DNA of 64,000 bases. Source: Roseiarcus sp963741405 (GTDB taxonomy: Bacteria; Pseudomonadota; Alphaproteobacteria; Rhizobiales; Beijerinckiaceae). Positions 1 to 9,184 of this stretch are shown in pieces. Numbering within the stretch: position 1 is the first letter of the stretch; each line of letters opens with the position of its first letter. The notes beneath the pieces were generated by a model. The model saw only the letters and a program-made list of their open reading frames with translations. It was not told the DNA's origin and did no database searches. The stretch is from NCBI GenBank assembly GCA_963741405.1, contig CAVUHX010000041.1, positions 7,747 through 71,746 of the forward strand, in the 5' to 3' direction. A program made the translations under genes and the position numbers.

Positions 1-1
1 G

Positions 2-1579
2 CCCTTCGTCATCGAGCGTTCGCTGCCGCATGGCCATGTCGCAGCCGTCCTGGGCGCGACGCGCGCGATCGGCCTCGACAAAATCATCGGTCCCAAGGCC
101 ACGCGCGAGACCGACCCCGAGAGCTGTCGACCGGTCGACCTCGTCCTGGCCATGATCGTCAGCCGCATCATCGCCCCGGCCTCCAAGCTCGCCACAGCCA
201 GGGCGCTCGATCCCGCCACCGCCGCCTCGAGCCTCGGCGTCGAGCTGGCCTTGGGCGACGTCCGCGAGGACGAGTTCTACGCTGCGCTCGACTGGCTCCT
301 CGAACGCCAGGGTCCGATCGAGACCGCGCTGGCAAAGCGCCACCTGAAGGGCGGGACGCTGGTGCTCTACGACGTCTCGTCGAGCTATGTCGAAGGCCGC
401 TGCTGCCCCTTGGCCAAACGCGGCTACAACCGCGACGGCAAGAAGGGGAAGTTGCAGATCGTCTATGGCCTTCTGTGCGCGCCCGACGGCTGTCCCGTCG
501 CCATCGAGGTGTTCGAAGGCAACACCGGCGATCCCATGACGCTCGCCGATCAGGTTTCGAAGCTGAAGCGCCGCTTCGCCATCGACCACGTCGTGCTGGT
601 CGGCGATCGCGGCATGATCACCCAGGCGCGCATCGACGAGGATCTGCGCCCCGCCGGGCTCGACTGGATCACCGCCTTGCGCGCGCCTGCGCTCAAGGAG
701 CTGGTCGGCGGCGGACATTTGCAGATGTCGCTGTTCGACGAGCGCGACATGGCGGCGATCACGTCGCCCGAGTTTCCCGGCGAGCGGCTGATCGTCTGCC
801 GCAACCCGGATCTCGCGCGCGAGCGCGCCCGCAAGCGCGAGGACCTCCTCGCCGCCACCGAGCGGGATCTCGCCAAGACCGTCGCCAGCGTGGCGCGCAA
901 GACCCGTCCCTTGCGCGGCGCGGCCGAGATCGGCATCGCGGTCGGCGCCGTGCTCGGCAGGCACAAGATGGCCAAGCATTTCGAGCTGACGATCGCCGAC
1001 GACCGGTTCGCCTTCGCCCGAAAGCGCGAGCAGATCGCGCAGGAAGCCGCGCTCGACGGCCTCTACGCCGTGCGCACCAGCCTGCCCGAAGAGACCCTCG
1101 CCGACAACACCGCGGTCAAGACGTACAAATCCTTGGCCATGGTGGAACGCGCCTTTCGCTGCCTGAAGACGGTCGACCTGCATGTCCGGCCGATCTACCA
1201 TTGGCTGGAGGATCGGGTCCGCGCCCACGTGTTCCTGTGCATGCTGGCCTATTACGTCGAGTGGCATATGCGCGAGCGCCTGGCGCCGATGCTCTACGAC
1301 GACGACGACAAGGCCGCCGCCGAGGCCCTGCGCGAGAGCCCGGTCGCCAAGGCGCAGCGCTCCCCCGCCGCCCTCGCCAAGAGCGCCACGGGCCGCGCCG
1401 CCGACGGCGCCCCGGTCCACTCCTTCCAGACCCTGCTCGCCGACCTCGCGACCCTCGCACGCAACACCGTCGTGACCGCGAACGCGCCGGACCGCCCCTT
1501 CACCATCCTCACCCGCCCGACTCCGATCCAGCAAAAGGCCTTCGACCTCCTGGGATTCCCCATCGCCTGTACCCAGTAG
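2..1579 (+). CDS. IS1634-like DDE transposase, 5' end outside window
   Basis: The frame is open to the left edge; the first internal ATG is at 152, but in-frame residues precede it, so the true start lies upstream. At least 525 codons are present. DDE-type landmarks are visible: LVLYDVSSSYVEGR (first Asp), VVLVGDRGM (second Asp) and SLAMVERAFRCLK (Glu), the layout of IS1634/IS4-type transposases, followed by a variable C-terminal tail. It would cut and paste its own element. No terminal repeat can be recognised downstream before the IS5 copy at 1653. The frame is undamaged, so it may be active. Confidence 0.8.
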   Translation, partial: PFVIERSLPHGHVAAVLGATRAIGLDKIIGPKATRETDPESCRPVDLVLAMIVSRIIAPASKLATARALDPATAASSLGVELALGDVREDEFYAALDWLLERQGPIETALAKRHLKGGTLVLYDVSSSYVEGRCCPLAKRGYNRDGKKGKLQIVYGLLCAPDGCPVAIEVFEGNTGDPMTLADQVSKLKRRFAIDHVVLVGDRGMITQARIDEDLRPAGLDWITALRAPALKELVGGGHLQMSLFDERDMAAITSPEFPGERLIVCRNPDLARERARKREDLLAATERDLAKTVASVARKTRPLRGAAEIGIAVGAVLGRHKMAKHFELTIADDRFAFARKREQIAQEAALDGLYAVRTSLPEETLADNTAVKTYKSLAMVERAFRCLKTVDLHVRPIYHWLEDRVRAHVFLCMLAYYVEWHMRERLAPMLYDDDDKAAAEALRESPVAKAQRSPAALAKSATGRAADGAPVHSFQTLLADLATLARNTVVTANAPDRPFTILTRPTPIQQKAFDLLGFPIACTQ

Positions 1580-1652
1580 CAGCGACCCCGGAGCCGCTCG
1601 CCGTGAGCGAGATCAATGACTTACGCTTCGTGAAAGAAAGAAGCTCGGTCTA

Positions 1653-2547
1653 GGGCCTGTCTTCAGTTGAGGAGAATGGCGGCGCAGACGAGCTGAACGC
1701 CGGCGAGGAAAATCTTGGCGAGCTTGTCGTAACGCGTGGCGATGGCGCGGAAATGCTTGAGCTTGTTGAAGAAACGGTCAATGAGATTGCGTTCGCAGTA
1801 GAGGGCGAAATCGCACGGGCGCGGGGTTTTTCGATTGGATTTGGATGGGATGACTGGCGTGATCGCTCGTGCGTTGAGGGCGCCGATGAAGGGGTCGGCG
1901 TCGAAGGCCTTGTCGGCGATCAGAGCGCCGGGATCGACGGCTTCGATGAGAGATTCAGCGCAAGTCAGATCGTGATCCTGGCCCGGGCTGAGCATCACCT
2001 CGACAGGATTGCCGAGGGCATCGACGAGCGCGTGTATCTTGGTGGTCAATCCGCCGCGGGATCGGCCGATGGCTTGCGCACCGTCTTTTTTCTTGGCGCC
2101 GGCGCTATGCTGGCGAGCGCGCACGATGGTGGCGTCGATCATCATGTACTCGTTGTCGTGATCGCTGGCCAAGAGCCTGAAAACACGCTCGACAACGCCG
2201 CTCTTGGCCCATCGGTTGAAGCGCTGATAGACGATCTTCCAGTCGCCAAAGCGCTCGGGCAGATCGCGCCACGGGACGCCGGCGCGAAACCTGAAGAGAA
2301 CGGCTTCGACGAACTGACGATTGTCCGCCGCCGTGCCGCCCACATGGCCTTCACGGCCCGGCAGAATGTCTTTGATCCGATCCCACTGGTCGTCGCGCAG
2401 TGCATATCGTCGCATCGGTCGGCCCCTCCTCGGGCCGACCACTCACGAGTTAGACATTTGCTGATTCGGGAATCCCTTGCGTATCCGAAACACCAAACGT
2501 TCTGCGTCCGATTCCACTCCGTTCTCACGTCAACTGAAGACAGGCCC
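1653..2547 (-). mobile_element. IS5 family (IS427-like) element, copy A
   Basis: An 895-bp element bounded by perfect 18-bp inverted repeats, GGGCCTGTCTTCAGTTGA at the left and its complement at the right. TA flanks both sides, and with the terminal G/C each junction reads CTAG. Near-identical copies lie at 25750 (B), 43823 (C) and, split, at 46000 (D). Confidence 0.93.
1663..2415 (-). CDS. IS5 family transposase, copy A (catalytic Glu replaced by Asp)
   Basis: 250 residues from MRRYALRDDQ, the start shared by all copies; a GAGGAGGG stretch lies upstream. N-terminal DUF4096-like region, then DDE motifs MMIDATIVRA (Asp), IADKAFDAD (Asp) and CERNLIxRFFNKLK (Y-2-R-3-E-6-K signature). In this copy residue 213 of the signature is Asp (NLIDRFF), whereas copies B and C have Glu. 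The frame is intact, but the substitution at the third catalytic residue predicts a weak or inactive enzyme. Confidence 0.9.
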   Translation of the reverse strand: MRRYALRDDQWDRIKDILPGREGHVGGTAADNRQFVEAVLFRFRAGVPWRDLPERFGDWKIVYQRFNRWAKSGVVERVFRLLASDHDNEYMMIDATIVRARQHSAGAKKKDGAQAIGRSRGGLTTKIHALVDALGNPVEVMLSPGQDHDLTCAESLIEAVDPGALIADKAFDADPFIGALNARAITPVIPSKSNRKTPRPCDFALYCERNLIDRFFNKLKHFRAIATRYDKLAKIFLAGVQLVCAAILLN

Positions 2548-2647
2548 TAGGACCCCTGCCGCCGTCACCCTTCGAAGCCGGTGCGACGAGTCTTGGTGGG
2601 GCGGGCAGGCATGCTTCCGATCGACGTGTCGATCGCCCGCGAGCGGA

Positions 2648-2887
2648 TCAATTCTTTTGCTGCTCGACGGTTATCGAGACGCTGCGGTCAGCCGTGACTC
2701 CAGGGCCGCGATAGTTTCCGATGAACGCCTGAAAAGTCAGAACGCTTCCTGCGGTCGCTGCGAGGAACGTGCATTGGCCACCCGCGCCGTATTCGCCTTT
2801 GGCCCGCAGATCGGCAAAGAAGCGCGCCGCTTCACGGGCGTCGCCGGCTTCGACATCGGGATAGCCACTGCAGGCAAACAGGGGCAT
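2648..2887 (-). CDS. hypothetical protein, probably a remnant
   Basis: A 79-residue frame from an ATG at 2887, ending ...SITVEQQKN. Its composition looks like real protein (alternating hydrophobic segments, one Cys near each end), unlike the Arg-rich alternative frames here. No family is recognised. No convincing ribosome site is present, and the start may be lost. It lies just outside the right end of IS5 copy A, so truncation is likely. Confidence 0.25.
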   Translation of the reverse strand: MPLFACSGYPDVEAGDAREAARFFADLRAKGEYGAGGQCTFLAATAGSVLTFQAFIGNYRGPGVTADRSVSITVEQQKN

Positions 2888-3324
2888 GGCGCCCTTAGAG
2901 GTTGCCGATCTGCCGCGCCTGAGGCGGCCTTTTGCGACCCGCGCCTCATTAGAGAGCGCGCGCCGGAGTGGCGATGATACGCGCGTTCGCCATGGCAGTC
3001 GAGCGATGCTCGTAATCTTATCCATTGACTACGCGGTCACCGAACGGCCGCTGTTTTCGCACTCCGCCGGTCCGGGGGGCTTCGAATGATCCCAGTCGTC
3101 CCGTCGCGATGTTCTGCACCGCGCCTTGATCGACGCCCGCTATGGGCTGACTCCGCGCCGTCGCGGTAGGTCCGCTTCCTCGCTCAGTTGAGGCGTTCAG
3201 GGCCGCGATTTGCAACGGCAGCTATACGTCGATTGCGGGCGTTCCACTGGTGACGACCGTGGGGCGGTGTCCGTCGTTTGCAGACATTGCCGGCGCCGAA
3301 CGTTGGGCTCGGATTGTTGGCCGG
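2888..3324. other. no gene recognised
   Basis: About 440 bp between the small remnant and the CoA-transferase pseudogene. Both strands give only short, Arg-rich frames; no promoter, repeat or RNA gene stands out. Confidence 0.5.
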
Positions 3325-4057
3325 CGATAAGCGCACACATCGGCCCCGTAGCTGGCTAGGAACCGTGTCGCCACCGGGCCCGCCAACACCCGGGTGAGAT
3401 CAAGAACCCTTACGCCGGCCAGAGGACGCGCCACAGTTGGACGCCAGCCGGATCGCGCGGCGCCGGCCGGCGTGAACGCAAGCAACGGTTCCGCCGCGAC
3501 GGTGTGTCCCTGCAGATGCGCCGACCATTCCGGCGCCGTCCGCATCGCTGCCGCGCAGCCGCCCGCCGCGACGACCGCCGTCTCCAGCGCTTCGGCCGAC
3601 CAGGTTTTCACGGCCTCCGTTACCGCCGGGCGCTCGGCGGCTGAGCCCAGCACCGCGAGCGCCGCGGCGCGGTGCCGGGCGCGTTGGTGTGCAGCCGAAT
3701 CCAGCCGTCGGCGGCGAGATAGTCGCCGGCGATCGGGTCCCAGGGCGACGGCAGCATCCAGCCGATCGGCCGGATCGACATGCCGAACCATAGCGAAGCC
3801 AATCGGCGGTCGACGACGACCGGCGGCGCGCTTCCGACCGCGGCGAGGAGATCCGACACCGTAAGCGCCGCCGCGCCGATCGCGGCGGAGCCGAGCGCCG
3901 TCACCGCAAAGCCGGAGAGGAGGCTGTCGCGCCCTTCGAAACGCATGCGCTCTGCCGTCCGCGGCGGCAGTCCGAGCGCTTCGACGATCGCGTCGAGGAA
4001 GAGCCGGTCACCGCCGTCCATAGAAACCTGCGCCTCACCGTTCATGGGAAAAGTCAT
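3325..4057 (-). pseudogene. CaiB/BaiF family CoA-transferase, frameshifted and truncated
   Basis: Read from an ATG at 4057, one frame gives MTFPMNGEAQVSMDGGDRLF and continues to GDYLAADGWIRLHTNAPG near 3690. The sequence then continues in another frame with AVLGSAAERPAVTEAVKTWS and the family motif GVRVLDLTRVLAGPVATRFLASYGADV (start of the CaiB/BaiF fold), after which similarity stops near 3330. Members transfer CoA between carboxylic acids. The frameshift and missing C-terminal half make it non-functional. Family assignment rests on the LDLTRVLAGP block. Confidence 0.7.
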
Positions 4058-4273
4058 CGCCCGAACTCATGCAAAAAAAGTTCCGGCGAAGGATGTTGCC
4101 AGCTTGCGGACAATCAATCTTGATCAATTGAATCAATTCATGAGCGCATGGATAACTCGAGACGCCGCCCTGGCGGCGCGGGGATCAGACCCCAGACCCT
4201 GTACGCCTATGTCAGCCACGGCCGCGTCGGCTAACCGAGACAATACGCCTTGGCAGTCGGAGCGACCACTCAG

Positions 4274-4504
4274 TCATCCCTCGAATCCGCGTCCGAGTGC
4301 TGCTCCTCCGACGCCTGCCTGTCGCTTCATCACGACAAACCCGGCTCGCTCAAGATGCTCCACAAGGCGCTTGGCAACTATCTCGGCCATGATCTCATCC
4401 GCGTTATGGACGCGCTTCCGACCCTGATAGCGCAGCGCGAAGGCGATGGCGGCGGCAAGGTCGGCAGGGTCGGCAGTTGTGAGGCGTTCGGACGGGTCGG
4501 ACAT
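4274..4504 (-). CDS. conserved small hypothetical protein
   Basis: 76 residues from MSDPSERLTTADPADLAAAI. The sequence is well composed: a predicted helical core (ALRYQGRKRVHNADEIMAEI, then AKRLVEHLERAGFVVMKR) and a glycine-rich end (GGAALGRGFEG). I recall similar short proteins in Hyphomicrobiales, but no function is known to me. The start at 4504 is preferred over an upstream ATG at 4594 because the extra N-terminus is of poor composition. It is divergent from the SRAP pseudogene at 4587. Confidence 0.6.
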   Translation of the reverse strand: MSDPSERLTTADPADLAAAIAFALRYQGRKRVHNADEIMAEIVAKRLVEHLERAGFVVMKRQAGVGGAALGRGFEG

Positions 4505-4586
4505 GCCCAAGGGTAGCTGAGCACAAGGAACAAGACAAGAACGGCCTCCGCTCGACGCTTCGTCCCCGGCGTCGCAACTTTCTACC

Positions 4587-5145
4587 ATGTGCAACCTCTA
4601 TTCGATCACCAAGGGTCCGCAGGCGATCCGCGACTTCGCGCGCGCGATCCGAGACAAGACGGGCAACCTTCCGCCGATCCCCGGCGTCTTCCCCGACTAC
4701 TCCGCACCGATTGTGCGCAACGCGGAGGATGGCGCCCTGGAGTTGACAATGGCTCGTTGGGGGTCTTCGCCCTCAAGGGTCGCAACTCGGATCCAGGGGT
4801 GACGAACGTCCGCAACGTCGCCTCGCCGCACTGGCGGAGATGGTTGGACATCGAGAGCCGATGCGTCGTCCCGTTCACGAGTTTTGCCGAGAATGAAGTC
4901 TTGCCGGATGGTTCGCGGCCTCCGGTATGGTTCGCCCTCGACGAAAGCCGTCCTCTAGCTTTCTTCGCCGGCATCTGCCCGTCATTTTGACGACGCAAGA
5001 AGAGATCGACGCTTGGATGACCGCGCCCGCGCAGAAGGCTCTAACGCTGCAGCGTCCGTTGGCCGATGGCGCGCTGCGGATCGTGGCGCGGGGCAGGAAA
5101 CAGGACGGTTTGGCCGACGATTTCGGTCTGGCGGTGCCGACTTAG
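4587..5145 (+). pseudogene. SOS response-associated peptidase (SRAP/YedK/HMCES-like), broken
   Basis: Starts MCNLYSIT with the family's invariant Cys2, which in SRAP proteins cross-links to abasic sites in single-stranded DNA. It continues to MARWG near 4760, changes frame (VTNVRNVASPHWRRWLDIES ... PFTSFAE) and then jumps to VILTTQEEIDAWM near 4985. About 45 residues that normally lie between FFAGI and the PVIL motif are missing, including the catalytic His segment. Two frame breaks plus this deletion make it a true pseudogene rather than a read error. Confidence 0.8.
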
Positions 5146-5399
5146 GGCAGGCGCCAAACCGAGCAGCGGAGTCGGCGAACGGCCGGCATCGTGCGTCCAC
5201 CGGAACGGCAGAGGCGCTTCCACGCCGGAAGCAAGACGGCGCCAATATGACTTGCAGGCGACTGCGCTAGCGGGTCAGGGCTTCCTAAAGAGCAAGGGCA
5301 GCCGTTCAACCGAAGTCCGTACGCGCTATACTGGCTGGCGCGATTTTCGTGTCAAAATTAGCGGCCACGGCATTTCGCCGAGAGTGACGATCTTCGGGG

Positions 5400-7352
5400 G
5401 TGAAACGAATGAGGCTGGATCGACCCGCGCCGCCGACAGAGCATGGCGTGCCGGACGGCGGTAAAGCCGCACCGACCGAAGAGTCTGTGGCGTCCGGGCG
5501 GCTCGGCAGCAAAGCGCCCGAACCCGCAGTTCCAGCGCCCGAACTTCCGGAGATTGCCAAGAACGCTGACGATCTGGAGGCGATCAAAAAGGCGGTCGAC
5601 GACGCGGCCGCAATCGGCGGTGGCCTGTGGCTCTCTTATCTATTCGTTCTCTTCTATCTCGCGGTGGCCGCCGGCGCTGTGACGCATGCCGATCTTTTCT
5701 TCGAGAAGCCGGTCAAGCTGCCCTTCCTCGGCATTGAGTTGCCGCTGGTTGCCTTCTTTTCCCTCGCGCCGCTCATCTTCCTCGTCGTCCACGCCTATAC
5801 GCTGGTGCATCTCGTGATGCTGACCGACAAGGCGAGGCGCTACCATCAGGCCCTTTACGACCAGATTGGCGACAAGCCCGGCCTCTCGCAGAAAGATCTG
5901 AACGAACGCAAGGCGAAGCGCGACGGGCTCAGGCGACAGTTGCCGAGCAACATCTTCATCCAGTTTCTCGCCGGGCCGTCGGACCTGCGCGAGAGCGGAT
6001 TTGGACGACTGCTGCGCGCGATCGCCTGGATCACGCTGGCGATCGCGCCGGTGCTGCTGCTGCTGCTGCTTATGATGCAGATCCAGTTCCTGCCCTATCA
6101 CAGCAGTTTCGTCATATGGACGCAACGCGCCGCGCTCGGCCTCGATCTCGCGCTCATCTGGTGGCTTTGGCGCAAGATTCTGTCGGGGCGCGAGATCGAC
6201 GGCGGGCGCAATCTCGGTTCTCGGATCTGGTCGGCGCTCGGCTTCGCGCTGAGCCTGGCTGTGCTGCTTCTCTCCCTGACGGTAGTGACCTTTCCGGGAG
6301 AGTGGCAGGAAGACCGCTTGCCAAGCTGGCGATTCCTTCCCGCGCTGGACGAATGGGGAAATCCGCCGTTGAGTCCGGACCCGTTCTTTCCCGGAGCGAC
6401 CGAGTCGTTTCGAGAGTGGGTCACCATCGCCAGAAGGGTGTCTTTGCACGACTGGTTGTCTATCGCCCAGTCCGACCAGACCACCCGCCGTAGGCTCCCA
6501 TTCTCTGCAACGCTGGTCTTGCCTGGCCTCAACGTCTACGAGGAACTCGGCATCGACGATCCTGAGAAGATCAAGGGACGAGACTACGTCTTTCGCGCCC
6601 GCGGCCGCGATCTGAAGGGCGCGATCTTCGATTTTGCCAGTCTGCCGAAAGTCGACTTCACCGGCGCGCATCTTGAGAGAGCATCGCTCGACCTCGTACA
6701 GGTTGATGGCGCGTCGTTAAGCAACGCGCAACTTCAGGGCGCGAAGCTCTTCGGGGCACACCTTCAGGGAGCGAAGCTCGACGGCGCTGAGCTTCAGAAT
6801 GCGTCGCTCTTCGGGGCACACCTTCAAGGCGCGTCGCTCCTCGGGGCACACCTTCAGGGCGCAAGGTTGGACAACGCGCAGCTTCAGGGTGCGTCGCTCA
6901 GGTTAGCTTGGCTTCAGCACGCATCACTCCGGGACGCACAGCTTCAAGGCGCGTCGCTCAAAGAGGCGCAGCTTCAGAGCGCGAATCCCGATGGCACTCA
7001 GCTTCAGGGCGCGTCACTCGAAATGGCGAAGCTTCAGGGCGCGTCGCTCAAAAACGCGCAGCTTCAAGGCGCGTCCCTTGACCGCTCTGGGTTTCAACAC
7101 GTGCAACTTGATGAAGCGGAGCTAGCGCCTGTGCTGAAGGAGTTCGTCTGCTCGGGCGGCGATGCGGCTTATGTTCTGCGCGGCCTCTTGAACAACGACC
7201 GGCTCGCGGCCGATGGTCCCGAGGCACCGGCGCTGATCGACTTCATAATGAGCAAAGATTGCCCGGTCTTTGGCTCGCTTACCGAAGCCGACAAAGCGAT
7301 GCTCGTGAACATCAGAGAGAGAACGCTGAAACACACGGAAAAGGCAAAGTAA
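5400..7352 (+). CDS. membrane-anchored pentapeptide-repeat protein
   Basis: 650 residues from a GTG at 5400 (an ATG at 5409 is also possible). After a Pro-rich leader come about five hydrophobic segments: around residues 76-100, 112-140, 203-225, 238-258 and 276-296. Two basic stretches separate some of them. From about residue 400 there are roughly 30 pentapeptide units of the A(S/K)LxxA(H/Q)LQG type, expected to form a right-handed quadrilateral beta-helix. A C-terminal helical tail follows. Topology suggests an inner-membrane protein displaying the beta-helix. Function is unknown; some pentapeptide proteins mimic DNA or act as scaffolds. The frame is intact among decayed neighbours. Confidence 0.85.
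   Translation: MKRMRLDRPAPPTEHGVPDGGKAAPTEESVASGRLGSKAPEPAVPAPELPEIAKNADDLEAIKKAVDDAAAIGGGLWLSYLFVLFYLAVAAGAVTHADLFFEKPVKLPFLGIELPLVAFFSLAPLIFLVVHAYTLVHLVMLTDKARRYHQALYDQIGDKPGLSQKDLNERKAKRDGLRRQLPSNIFIQFLAGPSDLRESGFGRLLRAIAWITLAIAPVLLLLLLMMQIQFLPYHSSFVIWTQRAALGLDLALIWWLWRKILSGREIDGGRNLGSRIWSALGFALSLAVLLLSLTVVTFPGEWQEDRLPSWRFLPALDEWGNPPLSPDPFFPGATESFREWVTIARRVSLHDWLSIAQSDQTTRRRLPFSATLVLPGLNVYEELGIDDPEKIKGRDYVFRARGRDLKGAIFDFASLPKVDFTGAHLERASLDLVQVDGASLSNAQLQGAKLFGAHLQGAKLDGAELQNASLFGAHLQGASLLGAHLQGARLDNAQLQGASLRLAWLQHASLRDAQLQGASLKEAQLQSANPDGTQLQGASLEMAKLQGASLKNAQLQGASLDRSGFQHVQLDEAELAPVLKEFVCSGGDAAYVLRGLLNNDRLAADGPEAPALIDFIMSKDCPVFGSLTEADKAMLVNIRERTLKHTEKAK
6690..7105 (+). repeat. tandem DNA repeats encoding the pentapeptide units
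   Basis: The pentapeptide stretch is also repetitive at base level: cttcagggcgcgtcgctc-like 15-bp units and their 30-bp doublets recur many times with few differences. This is more uniform than protein-level selection alone requires, suggesting recent expansion by slippage or unequal exchange. Confidence 0.75.
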
Positions 7353-7854
7353 ATTCGCTCGTCGGACGACCGGAAGCCGGGCGAGCAGGAATCCAAATCG
7401 TGCTCCCACCAAACCTTCTCGATCAGTGGTGCGCCCCGTCGCCCCGCTGCTCATCGGAGGACCCGGCCGCGCCAGATGGCGTTGACGATCGCGCGGACCT
7501 CGGCGAGGCCCGTGGTGCGGAGAGGCTGGCCAAAGGCTTTGGCGGGTCAGGGGCCATGTTCCTTTCGACAAAGGCGCTTTGCTTGCTTGATACGCGACGG
7601 CACGATCCTACATGTGACGGCGTCAACGAAACTCGGATCGAGTCAAAATGACGCGCAGATGGACAGGCGGCCCGTTTCGGCAGGGCCACATGAACGGCGT
7701 CGATAGAAAGATGATCGTCCGGCTTCAGAGAAAAGAGAACCCAAAGAGGCCAGGGGGGCGGACCGTGGGGGCGCGCTACGAGTGTGCTACGAGGACGGAA
7801 TAACCGTAGCTGAATTTCTGTCCAGAGTTCGGAAGGCGGAGGAGAGGCTTGTCG
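7353..7854. other. no gene recognised
   Basis: About 500 bp after the pentapeptide gene. Frames on both strands are short and of poor composition. No hairpin with a T-run is seen after the stop at 7352. It may contain old transposase debris, but none could be identified. Confidence 0.4.
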
Positions 7855-8103
7855 ATGTCGAAGTCGAAAGGTGGGGCGTATGCGCCGGATCCGTTCAACG
7901 AGCCGCCGAAGCCGAAGCCGGAGCAACCAGACCCGTTCGGCGAGCCCGAAACGCAGCCGGGGGATCAGCCGGACCCGTTCAACGAGCCAGAGCCGAGCCA
8001 GCCGGACCCTTTCGACGAGCCCGAGCCGCAGCCGGGGGATCCGTTCAACGAGCCACAGCCGGAAGCTGGGCAAGAGGTTGGCTTCAAGCCAGCCGAGCCG
8101 TGA
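7855..8103 (+). CDS. small DPF/NEP-repeat proline-rich protein
   Basis: 82 residues starting MSKSKGGAYAPDPFNEPPKP. A strong ribosome site, GGAGGAGAGG at 7838-7847, sits 7 nt before the ATG at 7855 and decides the start. The body is built of near-repeats PDPFNEPEP / PDPFDEPEP / DPFNEPQP, rich in Pro, Asp, Glu and Phe and expected to be disordered. No signal peptide or membrane segment. The good ribosome site argues for expression. Its end overlaps the 3' end of the converging resolvase pseudogene. Family unknown. Confidence 0.55.
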   Translation: MSKSKGGAYAPDPFNEPPKPKPEQPDPFGEPETQPGDQPDPFNEPEPSQPDPFDEPEPQPGDPFNEPQPEAGQEVGFKPAEP

Positions 8104-8715
8104 CGTTGAGAACGCTCCGGGCCGTCCACCGGCCGCCCCGAGCGGTCGCATAGCCCCGGAGCGTTGAGCACGCCCGCCAAGCCATTGGCGGACAGGATGC
8201 CCTCGGCCTTCAAGGCGTCAATCGTCGACGCTAGACCCGCCGCCCGCTCGTCTGCGTTGGCTTTGAGAGCCTGCACGGCGAGTCTGTCGAACCCCCGCCC
8301 CTGTAGATGCGCTGCGCCGGTCGGACAGCCGAGGCGCTTGACCTCCGGGTGCAATCCGCTGCCCCGTGACCGCGACCCGCTTCCGCGTCTCCGCCAGCGC
8401 AGCCTTGGTGCGGGTCGAAATCATCTTCCGCTCGGCCTGAGCGATCACCGCCATGATGCCGACGACCAGTTCGTTCGCCTCCGGCATGTCGGCGGCGACG
8501 AACCGGACGCCGGCCTTCTGGAGCCCGAGCAGGAAATGGGCGTCTCTCGACAAGCGGTCGAGCTTGGCGATCAGGAGCGTCGCGCCCGTCAGCCGGGCGT
8601 GCTCCATCGCCCTCGTCAGTTCCGGCCGGTTGTCCGATCGCTTGCCGCTCTCAACCCCGACGAACGTACCCTGAGCGGGATTTCCGCGTTCTGTGCGTTC
8701 CTTAGCTACTGGGCT
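8084..8715 (-). pseudogene. serine recombinase (resolvase/invertase type), broken
   Basis: The core reads VESGKRSDNRPELTRAM, then TLLIAKLDRLSRDAHFLLGL, VAADMPEANELVVGIMAVIA and QAERKMISTRTKAALAE, the resolvase catalytic domain after its first strand. A frame change follows, then LKANADERAAGLASTIDALK. After another shift the C-terminal GGRWTARSVLNVTARL ends at a TGA at 8084. The N-terminal segment with the catalytic Ser is missing or unreadable. It probably came from a phage or transposon module. Confidence 0.75.
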
Positions 8716-9128
8716 TGAGGCTTGGCCATCTGGGGCGAATGGGCGACGACGAAATTCAGACCTCCTGACATAGCCGATTTCGAGGACTGAAATCTCTGGC
8801 CTTTCGGCTGCCCACGGCTGTGCGAGGTGCGGACCAATACGTGTCCGGTTTTTCTGATGCTCACGGCGCATCCCCCTGAAACAATGAGGTTTCACGGCGG
8901 CCCTTGCGGACCCAAACTTGTCCGCTGTAGCTCGGGGCATGAGTACCCAACAAGCCTTGGCGCTGCCATCTCCGGCGGGTGCAATTTCTCGACAGCTTGG
9001 ACAACGTCCTTCGTGAGCCCGCTCATGACGACGATCCCACAGCCGTCGGTCGAAATTACCCCAAACAATAGCGTCTGGCGGCTGATGGATGACGTGGACC
9101 TGCGCCACCTGCGCGGCCGCCCGGCTGT
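8716..9128. other. no gene recognised
   Basis: About 410 bp between the resolvase remnant and the promoter of the DUF892 gene. Only short frames of mixed composition; likely degraded mobile-element sequence. Confidence 0.4.
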
Positions 9129-9154
9129 GGAACCATCGTCCTCTCCCGCCGGTT
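9129..9154 (+). promoter_or_regulatory. EcfG-like (general stress response) promoter
   Basis: GGAAC at 9129-9133, 17 nt, then GGTT at 9151-9154; consensus GGAAC-N16/17-CGTT with one mismatch. The -10 box ends 30 nt before the ATG at 9185. DUF892 proteins are typical members of stress regulons. Confidence 0.45.
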
Positions 9155-9184
9155 GTTGCTTCGTTGCACGCCAAGGAGCACGTC

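Noticed and set aside
1753..2550. A 265-codon frame antisense to the IS5 transposase
   Set aside because: Shadow frame; it runs into the terminal repeat and lacks any domain.
6690..7105. Possible CRISPR-like array
   Set aside because: The repeats are contiguous 15/30-bp coding units for pentapeptides, without unique spacers.
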